In this document: one piece after another, positions 8,086-16,606 of the stretch
How the letters are laid out: each line of letters begins with the position of its first letter
Position numbering within the stretch: position 1 is the first letter of the stretch
DNA from: Symbiodinium natans
Taxonomy: Eukaryota > Sar > Dinophyceae > Suessiales > Symbiodiniaceae
DNA: 23,705 nt
Assembly: GCA_905221605.1 (NCBI GenBank)
Contig: CAJNDS010001309.1
Location: forward strand, 1 to 23,705
Direction: 5' to 3'
Program-made: the position numbers and the translations under genes
Notes under the pieces: generated by a model
What the model was told of the DNA's origin: nothing
What the model saw: only the letters and a program-made list of their open reading frames with translations
Database searches by the model: none

Positions 8086-8240
8086 GGTGTGAAAGTTCCT
8101 GTCTGGCTCAAGTCTCGGCTCAACCCCGGTGGGGTGCGCAGGTAGTGTGCTGTTCGGTGGCCTGGAGGCTGTACCTAAGGGTGGGCTCCAACAGGACTCA
8201 AACCGAAACCACTGTGTTTGCTCGGTAGTTCTGCCAGCCA
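8086..8240 (+). repeat. Putative 3' LTR start, diverged homologue of Y left end
   Basis: From GAAAGTTCCTGTCTGGCTCA (about 8090) the sequence aligns with the start of each Y unit (about 10938-11100, 14519-14690, 16645-16815). Shared blocks are the GGCTCAAG and CGGCTCAAC pair, CCCCGGTGGGG, CTAAGGGT and ACTGTGTTTGCTCG. Identity is visibly lower than among Y copies. This is either the element's LTR, with Y derived from it, or an older Y unit into which the element inserted. The right LTR end and target-site duplication cannot be seen. Confidence 0.5.
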
Positions 8241-8256
8241 CATAGCTGCCTGTGTA

Positions 8257-8392
8257 CGGCCTCGCCGAGTGCTGAGGGAACTTTCGACCTCGCTGCTGAG
8301 GGTGTTGTCGGCCTCGCATAAGCTGAGGATTGTGGAAAGTCTTCGGCCTCGCTCGGAGGGACAACATAGTTCGGCCTCACCACGGTTGAGGG
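8257..8392 (+). repeat. Cluster of five CGGCCTC/GAGGG hairpins
   Basis: Hairpins lie at 8257-8278, 8285-8302, 8309-8328, 8343-8360 (degenerate) and 8372-8392, spaced 24-34 bases start to start. Most pair CCTC-GC with GC-[T]-GAGG. The last uses AC and GT as the inner pair. Single-stranded spacers differ in sequence and length. A separate perfect 6-bp stem CACCTC/GAGGTG lies just downstream (8395-8414). Confidence 0.75.
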
Positions 8393-8492
8393 AAACACCT
8401 CCTGGAACTGAGGTGCAAGAAGATAGCATACCTGTGCGAGCGAAGAGGGTTCCGAGGCCTTAACTTCCTTTGTTGGAACAGGGCCCCGTCTC

Positions 8493-9200
8493 AACCGCAG
8501 ATTTCCGCTCGTGAGCTATCGGCGACCAGAGTGGCCGTCCACAGTGCCCTGGACAGTGTGCCACACGCCAAAGAGACTTGCTGCAAGGCAGACGGAGAGC
8601 GACGGATCATGCCGGCAATTGCGTGCTGTGTATTTGCATGGTCACACCAGGAGCGTCGTGAAGGACACCTGGAACTGTCGCAGTCATATCGTATCCACTT
8701 CGTCCGTCGCACCAGGAGAGGCAACATAGCCTGGGGCAGCTGTGGGAATTGGAATGTCCAAAGAAGCCTGAATGCAGCTAACCTCCACCTGCAGCTCCGG
8801 GATTTCCGATGCTGTGAGGATGCGAGGCTTTGGAACATCGATTTCTATGTCGATCCCACAAACCCATCCCTGATGATTGATGGCAGCGGACGTGAAATCA
8901 GGTACCTGGGTAGGCTGGTGATTATGGTGTATGGCCCTGATGTGTCGAGAAGGATGCTGGCCTTGTCGGAAGATGATGAGGAATGGATGCGCCTTTGAGG
9001 TGATGAAACGTCGCCGGCCAGTAACCAGGCAAGTGGAAGTGGATTGAATTGCGAGCACAGCCTCGCCATTAAGGGCCATGTGAGGGCAAACCCGAATGCA
9101 GGCTTAGCTTGCCGGAATGAGGGTGATCAACATACCCTCGCAGCACAATGCTTTCAGAACCCGTGAAACCAGCGGAGATGCCATGTGAGGCTATGCAAGG
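8493..9200. other. Stretch without a supportable gene
   Basis: The + strand is open at 8531-8998 (155 codons), with a plausible-looking end (VQRSLNAANLHLQLRDFRCC, then DFYVDPTNPSLMIDGSGREI). The opposite strand is open over 8684-9079 as well. Neither shows a recognisable domain, so I do not call a gene. A captured exon fragment is possible. Confidence 0.3.
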
Positions 9201-9207
9201 GCAGTTT

Positions 9208-9362
9208 CGGCCTCGCTATGCTGGAGTAAAGGTTCGGCCTCGCCTCGGCTGAGGGAATGGATGGTTCGGCCTCGCCACGGCTGAGGGAACAACAGAAGGG
9301 TTGCGAAAACGCCTCGCTGATGAAGAAGGTGCATGATGTTCCGGCCTCGCATCAGCTGAGGG
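9208..9362 (+). repeat. Second cluster of CGGCCTC/GAGGG hairpins
   Basis: Copies are at 9208-9226 (loop-side truncated, ends GGAG), 9235-9255, 9267-9287 and 9342-9362. A partial CGCCTCGCTGATGAAG lies at 9310-9325. The copies at 9235 and 9267 are flanked by TTC and GAA, which extends pairing by three base pairs around a 2-nt GG bulge. Confidence 0.78.
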
Positions 9363-9414
9363 AAGAATGATGGAATGGGCAGGCCGGGCACTTATTGGTC
9401 TGCCGGAATTGAGT

Positions 9415-10899
9415 CTTGAAGACTCTGGAAGCACTGCATGCAGCTTGCACGGCTGATGCTACTGGGCGCAAAGCGGTAAAGCAGCTTGAAGCACAGACTC
9501 CGCGGTGCCGGTGTGTCGGAGCAATTGATAGGTACAACCGCAGCCCAGCAGTGCTCAATCAAACAAAGCAACATTCGGCCTCGACTTTGGTCTGAGGGAA
9601 TGTGAGCTATAAAGTGCAAACTCCAGAATATGGATGAGGGACGCTGGCCAGGCATGGAGACCAGCAAAGGGCAGGTACCAGCATTGCACTGGAGAAGCCT
9701 CGAGTCCCAATGGCAGTGAATTTGTGGTGAGGAATACGTCGACTGGTAAGTAAGTGCGAGAAAGCCAGGGCGATTCTGGGGAGAACAGCAAGGCACGGTT
9801 AGTAAGTGCGAGAACACCGGAGCTGCTGAGAACCTGGATTAGCCGGGACGTACTCCGTGGAGGATTCGTTGTCACTGCTTTCAGAAATGCCCACAAGGAC
9901 CAAGCATGCAGCTAACCCGTGGTCGCAGAGTGGGCCTCACTTCGGTTGAGGGTAATCGACTCCCAAGTGAGAGTATGGAGTTTTGGTGGCAAACAAGAGA
10001 GCCAGCCGACTGTCTTTGGAACAATGGCTACGGCTGGATTGGAGAATGTCAAGTCTCACAATGGATAGCGGCCTCGTACGTAATATCCTCACAGGCAGGG
10101 TGGGTTTGACCTGGTAGTCGGCACCTTGCCCGGCCCCCTGTCAGGCGCCTGTACCGGCCACCTGTTGAAGGTGTGTGGCGTGGGGTCACCGGTGCGTAGC
10201 GGCGATTTCGGTCGCTTAGCGTCCTCCAGCCTAAAAAGGGGTGTGTTTGGGCAGGTACTTCACCTGTTCCTCCTGCTTGGCTCGTGTTGGAGATGTGTGA
10301 ATCGAGGGCATGGATCCGTCAAGGTGAGATGACGAGAAAGTGCAGAATTGGGCCTCAATCGGAACGGTCTATGTATGGGGATTGACCACCCCGCCGGTAG
10401 AGGGATAGCGGCCTCTGAGAATCGGAGGGCATGGATCACCTCCCGGCAAAAGCCACAGGAAGTATGCCCTGTGCATCAAGAGGCAGCCACCGTAACCAGA
10501 GTCCATGAAGCCTTGGGCCATGACCTGGTTTGAAGACATGTCCGGCCTCACTACGGTTGAGGGGTGTGGATGGAAGCACTCAGGACATGCAATGAGACTC
10601 GTAGAACGAGCATCTGGGTCTACAGGAATTGACCTCCATTCGGTTGAGGGATAGCGGCCTCCACGAAGAGGGCATGGATCACCTCCCGAATAGACAACAT
10701 AGAGAATGTGCAAGCATACAGGCAATTGCCTTGGCCAAAGTCTTCAAGCCACTGGCAACGACTTGGTCAAAACGACATTCCGGCCTCACTTCGGTTGAGG
10801 GTAGCGGTACGTCAAAACCGAGGACAAGGAATGAGAGGGGAACTTACCGGCAGTTTCACCCCACAGTTTTAGTAAGCTTTTGTTTCACTTGAACCCACA
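9415..10899 (+). repeat. Repeat unit X, copy 1
   Basis: This 1.48-kb unit starts at GACTCTGGAAGCACTGCATG (9421) and recurs 3582 bases downstream with about 98% identity by eye. Hairpins of the CGGCCTC/GAGGG family are at 9575-9598, 9932-9952, 10542-10563, 10631-10650 and 10781-10801; several have TTCG or TACG loops. It also contains two AGTAAG-loop hairpins (9743-9819) and a module ATAGCGGCCTC...GAGGGCATGGATCACCTCCCG repeated at about 10404 and 10652. A 10-bp palindrome CAGGCGCCTG lies near 10142. Short open frames (e.g. 9906-10109) exist, but differences between copies include indels and amino-acid changes, so they are not supported. Confidence 0.9.
9743..9819 (+). repeat. Pair of AGTAAG-loop hairpins in X
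   Basis: Hairpin 1 (9743-9768) has stem CTGGT/GCCAG; hairpin 2 (9796-9819) has stem CGGT/ACCG. Both enclose nearly the same loop containing AGTAAGTGCGAGAA. The stems differ in sequence yet pair, while the loop is constant. The same pair of hairpins occurs in X' (13325-13350, 13378-13401) and in Y (12663-12688, 12721-12744). Confidence 0.65.
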
Positions 10900-11290
10900 G
10901 CCCCTTCGGGTGGCTACGCCTCGCAGCGTGCAGACGAAAGTTCCTGTCTGGCTCAAGGTTTCGGCTCAACCCCGGTGGGGTGCTCAGGTAGAGAGCGTCT
11001 TTAGTGCCGTGTGGCTGGCCCTGGGGCTGTAACTAAGGGTAGGTTCCGTTTTGAGGCCCGGGCAAAACTGTGTTTGCTCGTAGGCCGGCTGACCGGCTAA
11101 GCTGTCATAGAGCGGCGGCCCGCCAACTGCTGCCGTCGACGAAGGGCGTGAGTGCACAGTTTTCGGCCTCGCTTCGCTGGAGGGTAGCTTTTCGTCCTCG
11201 CGTTGCTGAGGGAACCTTGTGACCTACAGTCTGCTCTGGGTCACAGTGAGAGTTGCAGCCTCGCATTGCTTGAGGGGTGACGCTAGCCTG

Positions 11291-11328
11291 TTGCTCACCA
11301 GAGATTCCTGCTGTCTCTGGGTGAGCAA
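11291..11328 (+). ncRNA. Long stem-loop in Y (14 bp with one bulge)
   Basis: The arm at 11291-11304 (TTGCTCACC-AGAGA) pairs with 11314-11328 (TCTCT-GGGTGAGCAA) over 14 bp with one bulged base, closing a 9-base loop. It is conserved at 14873-14910 and 16999-17036. It could be an RNA structure or simply a DNA palindrome. Transcription is not shown. Confidence 0.55.
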
Positions 11329-11469
11329 AACCCACCGACCCTCATTTGGATTGAGGGCTGTGCTGAAGGTGAGTTTGGGTTCCTCGCTCACTTGTGTGGA
11401 AAACGAAGGTGAGACCGAAACACGGGGGAAAACGGCCAGGCACGCTGCAGACAGTGCAGGCCAACGTCG

Positions 11470-11494
11470 CACTGCAAGCGGCATCCTTGCAGTG
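11470..11494 (+). ncRNA. Perfect 9-bp stem-loop in Y
   Basis: CACTGCAAG (11470-11478) pairs perfectly with CTTGCAGTG (11486-11494) around a 7-base loop. In Y' and Y'' the difference from Y falls in the loop (CGGCATC versus AGGCATC) and the stem is unchanged. Confidence 0.55.
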
Positions 11495-11523
11495 GTGACA
11501 GGAGTGTCCCGAACAATAGCGGT

Positions 11524-11572
11524 GTGCTCGAGCCCAAGCTTGCAGGTTTTCGGGGATCTGCAAGCTGAGCAC
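11524..11572 (+). ncRNA. Two-stage 15-bp stem-loop in Y
   Basis: Outer arms GTGCTC (11524-11529) and GAGCAC (11567-11572) continue, after a 7-base bulge on the 5' side, into the inner arms AGCTTGCAG (11537-11545) and CTGCAAGCT (11558-11566). The loop is 12 bases and contains TTTTCGGGG. The same structure is present in Y' and Y''. Confidence 0.55.
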
Positions 11573-11858
11573 AACAGGATTTTCTTCGCAGGTAGAATCA
11601 GGTAGAAAAGATTTGGCCCAACCCTGGTGGATCTGCCTGGACACAAATAACCAGCGGCATCAGTGTCGTAAAGCTCATTGACTGGTGCTACTGAGAAACC
11701 GTTGCCAAAGAACTTGCAGTAGGACTGTGGTGCGGCGCAGTGCAAGTTGAAGAGCAGCTGTTGGTGGCTGCTCCCCGGAAAACCAATAGTCCAAGAAAGC
11801 CTCCTTCGGCCTCGCTCCGTGCTGAGGGTTTGTAAGGGTTGGTATTGGCCGGAAAGGA

Positions 11859-11901
11859 TTCAGATGGAGGTTACCCGATCTTCGCGCTTTTCCCATCTGA
11901 A
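11859..11901 (+). ncRNA. Perfect 9-bp stem with 25-base loop in Y
   Basis: TTCAGATGG (11859-11867) pairs with CCATCTGAA (11893-11901). Flanking TTGGT/ATTGG (11839-11848) and AACCAATGG (about 11906-11914) could pair outside it. In Y'' a base change (GATC to GTTC near 17583) falls in the loop. Confidence 0.5.
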
Positions 11902-12662
11902 GGCAACCAATGGTAATCAGCCTGCTGGACATGGCAGGCCTGCTTTTGTTTACATCCACGTCTCCTGCAAGGGCTGGGGTCTGTCCGTGCACACAGACAA
12001 GGCGGAACCTTGCAGATGTTTAGGTCCTCGCGGCACGGCCGCTGGAGGTTGTTTGAAGATGTTGGCTCTCACTGTCTGGTGAGTGGTTTGTATGGGCACT
12101 TGCTGGGGCAAGGCGGCTCTGGCGTCTGAGGATGGTACATGTGCTGGCTGCTGAGTACGGGCCACCGAAAGAGACCTGTGGTAAGACAAGCGATGAAAGG
12201 AGCCGAACTCCTAAACTCTAGGACAGGCTAGCTCACGCGGACGCCACGCAGAGTATGTGTCACTATCTTCAGATGTTGGAGCCAAATTGCCTCGCCGTGT
12301 GACGTGAGATGTGGTGTTTGGATTCGGCCTCAAGCACTGGAAGGCCTACAACAACAAATCCGAATGAAAACTGTGGTCCTAAGACACGCGGAGCAGCTGC
12401 TTATACGTGGCACCGCGGGGGTCACATAGAGATAGAGGGCTTGCCAGCAAGGGAACTCTGTCTAGAGATAGCCCTGGCTCAGTGAGGAGCTGAGGGCCTG
12501 GCTGCGCTGATGCAGCGGAATGGTTGTTCGGCCTCGCCTCCGCTGAGGGAACAACAGTAATGCTTCTCTGCAGTGTCGGTCCGGGTTAGTAAGAGCGAGA
12601 ACACCGGGACCTCGAGCTGCAGTTTACCATGAAGCAACCGCGTGAGATGCATTATTGGTCAA

Positions 12663-12744
12663 CTGGTGAGTAAGAGCGAGAAAGCCAGGGTGACGCTACT
12701 TTGGGGGAGGCTGCAAGGCACGGTTAGTAAGTGCGAGAAAGCCG
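12663..12744 (+). repeat. Pair of AGTAAG-loop hairpins in Y
   Basis: Stems CTGGT/GCCAG (12663-12688) and CGGT/GCCG (12721-12744, last pair T-G) enclose AGTAAG-containing loops. The module from CTGG through CGGAGCTG is shared with X, so X and Y are related here. A third member lies at 12578-12611 with outer arms GGTCC/GGACC. Confidence 0.65.
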
Positions 12745-13000
12745 GAGCTGCGGACGAACCTGGAGTAGCATTCTTTCATACCTCACGTGTTTCACTTTGC
12801 GGCCTCGCATGCGTTGAGGAATATGCCTCGAACAGAACATCCAGTGCTGAGTGGGGATTGCCAAACTTACGGAGGCTGATGCCACAACAAGTGCCTCAAC
12901 AGCAATGCATGCGGAGGGCAAAGTTCGGCCTCGCGAGTGCTGAGGGTTGCAGCTGAGAGAGGGCCTAGCTGAGAACGCAACACCTCAAGCGAGGTAATTG

Positions 13001-14480
13001 GAGACTCTGGAAGCACTGCATGCAGCTTGGACGGCTGATGCTACTGGGCGCAAAGCGGTAAAGCAGCTTGAAGCATAGACTCCGCGGTGCCGGTGTGTCG
13101 GAGCAATTGATAGGTACAACCGCAGCCCAGCAGAGCTCAATCAAACAAAGCAACATTCGGCCTCGACTTGGTCTGAGGGAATGTGAGCTATAAAGAGCAA
13201 ACTCCAGAATATGGATGAGGGACACTGGCCAGGCATGGAGGCCAGCAAAGGGCAGGAACCAGCATTGCACTGGAAAAGCCTCGAGTCCCAATGGCAGTGA
13301 ACTTTGTGGTGAGGAATACGTCGACTGGTAAGTAAGTGCGAGAAAGCCAGGGCGATTCTGGGGAGAACAGCAAGGCACGGTTAGTAAGTGCGAGAACACC
13401 GGAGCTGCTGAGAACCCTGGATTAGCCGGGACGTACTCCGTGGAGGATTCGTTGTCACTGCTTTCAGAAATGCCCACAAGGACCAAGCATGCAGCTAACC
13501 CGTGGTCGCAGAGTGGGCCTCACTTCGGTTGAGGGAAATCGACTCCCAAGTGAGAGTATGGAGTTTTGGTGGCAAACAAGAGAGCCAGCCGACTGTCTTT
13601 GGAACAATGACTACGGCTGGATTGGAGAATGTCAAGTCTCACAATGGATAGCGGCCTCGTACATAATATCCTCACAGGCAGGGTGGGTTTGACCTGGTTG
13701 TCGGCACCTTGCCCGGCCCCCTGTCAGGCGCCTGTACCGGCCACCTGTTGAAGGTGTGTGGCGTGGGGTCACCGGTGCGTAGCGGCGATTTCGGTCGCTT
13801 AGCGTCCTCCAGCCTAAAAAGGGGTATGTTTGGGCAGGTACTTCACCTGTTCCTCCTGCTTGGCTCGTGTTGGAGATGTGTGAATCGAGGGCATGGATCC
13901 GTCAAGGTGAGATGACGAGAAAGTGCAGAATTGGCCTCAATCGGAACGGTCTATGGGGATTGACCACCCCGCCGGTAGAGGGATAGCGGCCTCTGAGAAT
14001 CGGAGGGCATGGATCACCTCCCGGCAAAAGCCACAGGAAGTATGCCCTGTGCATGCAAGAGGCAGCCACCGTAACCAGAGTCCATGAAGCCTTGGGCCAT
14101 GACCTGGTTTGAAGACATGTCCGGCCTCACTACGGTTGAGGGGTGTGGATGGAAGCACTCAGGACATGCAATGAGACTCGTAGAACGAGCATCTGGGTCT
14201 ACAGGAATGACCTCCATTCGGTTGAGGGATAGCGGCCTCCACGAACGAGGGCATGGATCACCTCCCGAATAGACAACACAGAGAATGTGCAAGCATACAG
14301 GCAACTTGCCTTGGCCAAAGTCTTCAAGCCAATGGCAACGACTTGGTCAAAAGGACATTCCGGCCTCACTTCGGTTGAGGGTAGCGGTACGTCAAAACCG
14401 AGGACAAGGAATGAGAGGGGGAACTTACCGGCAGTTTCACCCCACAGTTTTAGTAAGCTTTTGTTTCACTTGAACCCACA
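13001..14480 (+). repeat. Repeat unit X', copy 2
   Basis: Near-identical to X. Small indels relative to X lie at the 13158-13179 hairpin, near 13940-13955 and near 14200. Family hairpins are at 13158-13179, 13515-13535, 14121-14143, 14209-14228 and 14361-14381. The left junction follows the terminal hairpin of Y immediately (after GAGGTAATTG). Confidence 0.9.
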
Positions 14481-16606
14481 GCCCCTTCGGGTGGCTACGC
14501 CTCGCAGCGTGCAGACGAAAGTTCCTGTCTGGCTCAAGGTTTCGGCTCAACCCCGGTGGGGTGCTCAGGTAGAGTGCGTCTTTAGTGCCGTTGTGGCTGG
14601 CCCTGGGGCTTGTAACTAAGGGTAGGTTCCGTTTTGAGGCCTGGCAAAACTGTGTTTGCTCGTAGGCCGGCTGACCGGCTAAGCTGTCATAGAGCGGCGG
14701 CCCGCCAACTGCTGCCGTCGACGAAGGGCGTGAGTGCACAGTTTTCGGCCTCGCTTCGCTAGAGGGAAGCTTTTCGTCCTCGCGTTGCTGAGGGAACCTT
14801 GTGGCCTACAGTCTGCTCTGGGTCACAGTGAGAGTTGCAGCCTCGCATTGCTTGAGGGGTGACGCAAGCCTGTTGCTCACCAGAGATTCCTGCTGTCTCT
14901 GGGTGAGCAAAACCCACCGACCCTCATTTGGATTGAGGGCTGTGCTGAAGGTGAGTTTGGGTTCCTCGCTCACTTGTGTGGAAAACGAAGGTGAGACCGA
15001 AACACGGGGGAAACGGCCAGGCACGCTGCAGACAGTGCAGGCCAACGTCGCACTGCAAGAGGCATCCTTGCAGTGGCGACAGGAGTGTCCCGAACAATTG
15101 CGGTGTGCTCGAGCCCAAGCTTGCAGGTTTTCGGGGATCTGCAAGCTGAGCACAACAGGATTTTCTTCGCAGGTAGAATCAGGTAGAAAAGATTTGGCCC
15201 AACCCTGGTGGATCTGCCTGGACATAAATAACCAGAGGCATCAGTGTCGTAAAGCTCATTGACTGGTGCTACTGAGAAACCGTTGCCAAGGAACTTGCAG
15301 TAGGACTGTGGTGCGGCGCAGTGCAAGTTGAAGAGCAGCTGGTGGTGGCTGCTCCCCGGAAAACCAATAGTCCAAGAAGCCTCCTTCGGCCTCGCTCCGT
15401 GCTGAGGGTTTGTAAGGGTTGGTATTGGCCGGAAAGGATTCAGATGGAGGTTACCCGATCTTCGCGCTTTTCCCATCTGAAGGCAACCAATGGTAATCAG
15501 CCTGCTGGACATGGCAGGCCTGCTTTTGTTTACATCCACGTCTCCTGCAAGGGCTGGGGTCTGTCCGTGCACACAGACAAGGCGGAACCTTGCAGATGTT
15601 TAGGTCCTCGCGGCACGGCTGCTGGAGGTTGTTTGAAGATGTTGGCTCTCACTATCTGGTGAGTGGTTTGTATGGGCACTTGCTGGGGCAAGGCGGCTCT
15701 GGCGTCTGAGGATGGTACATGTGCTGGCTGCTGAGTACGGGCCACCGAAAGAGACCTGTGGTAAGACAAGCGATGAAAGGAGCCGAACTCCTAAAGAAAG
15801 GACAGGCTAGCTCACGCGGACGCCACGCAGAGTATGTGTTACTATCTTCAGATGTTGGAGCCAAATTGCCAGCCTTGTGACGTGAGATGTGGTGTTTGGA
15901 TTCGGCCTCAAGCACTGGAAGGCCTACAACAACAAATCCGAATGAAAACTGTGGTCCTAAGACACGCGGTGCAGCTGCTTATACGTGGCACCGCGGGGGT
16001 CACATAGAGATAGAGGGCTTGCCAGCAAGGGAACTCTGTCTAAAGAGAGCCCTGGCTCAGTGAGGAGCTGAGGGCCTGGCTGCGCTGATGCAGCGGAATG
16101 GTTGTTCGGCCTCGCCTCCGCTGAGGGAACAACAGTCAATGCTTCTCTGCAGTGTCGGTCCGGGTTAGTAAGTGCGAGAACGCCGGGACCTCGAGCTGCA
16201 GTTTTACCATGAAGCAACCGCGTGAGATGCATTATTGGTCAACTGGTGAGTAAGAGCGAGAAAGCCAGGGTGACGCTACTTTGGGGGAGGCTGCAAGGCA
16301 CGGTTAGTAAGTGCGAGAAAGCCGGAGCTGCGGACGAACCTGGAGTAGCAGTTTTTCATACCTCACGTGTTTCACTTTGCGGCCTCGCATGCGCTGAGGA
16401 AATATGCCTCGAACAGAACATCCAGTGCTGAGTGGGGATTGCCAAACTTACGGAGGCTGATGCCACAACAAGTGCCTCAACAGCAATGCATGCGGAAGGC
16501 AAAGTTCGGCCTCGCGAGTGCTGAGGGTTGCAGCTGAGAGAGGGCCTAGCTGAGAACGCAACACCTCAAGCGAGGTAATTTTAGTTTAGTTTCACCTTGA
16601 CCAACG
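14481..16606 (+). repeat. Repeat unit Y', copy 2
   Basis: Same layout as Y. Family hairpins are at 14746-14766, 14775-14794, 14838-14858, 15387-15408, 16107-16127, 16380-16399 and 16507-16527; terminal hairpin 16563-16576. It differs from Y at CTAAAGAAAGG versus CTAAACTCTAGG near 15792 and around GCCAGCCTTG near 15869. Confidence 0.9.

Larger units (their letters stand above)
10900..13000 (+). repeat. Repeat unit Y, copy 1
   Basis: This 2.1-kb unit begins with a TTCG-loop hairpin (GCCCC-TTCG-GG-T-GGC, 10900-10914) and ends with a perfect ACCTC-AAGC-GAGGT hairpin (12982-12995). CGGCCTC/GAGGG hairpins are at 11164-11184, 11193-11212, 11256-11276, 11807-11828, 12529-12549, 12800-12819 and 12925-12946. 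AGTAAG-loop hairpins are at 12578-12611, 12663-12688 and 12721-12744. Several longer stems are listed separately. Single-base indels between copies break every open frame, so the unit is non-coding as far as can be seen. Confidence 0.9.

Noticed and set aside
8101-8125. GGCTCAAG followed by GT or TC in the Y left end (also 10943, 14525, 16651) as spliced-leader RNA genes
   Set aside because: Only 9-10 bases match the leader's 3' end. The rest of the leader and an SL RNA body are absent.
8185-8210. GGACTCAAACC as a reverse-strand tRNA B box
   Set aside because: The bases around the loop do not form a T stem and no acceptor or anticodon arm fits. The motif is not kept in the Y copies.
8531-8998. 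155-codon frame as a gene
   Set aside because: No domain is recognised, a competing frame exists on the opposite strand, and it lies within repeat-rich sequence.
8257-9362. Hairpin clusters as a CRISPR array
   Set aside because: Repeats are imperfect, spacers are short and irregular, there are no cas genes, and the setting is eukaryotic.
9906-10109. 67-codon open frame in X, present again in X' (13489-13692)
   Set aside because: It is conserved only because the DNA is duplicated. The changes alter amino acids, indels lie nearby, and there is no domain.
11219-11605. Open frames of 100-170 codons in Y on both strands
   Set aside because: Their lengths and frames differ among Y, Y' and Y'' because of single-base indels, and hairpins explain the sequence better.
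12721-12750. GGTTAGTA in the AGTAAG-loop hairpin as a 5S rRNA internal control region
   Set aside because: Only eight bases match the 5S box and neighbouring 5S sequence is missing.
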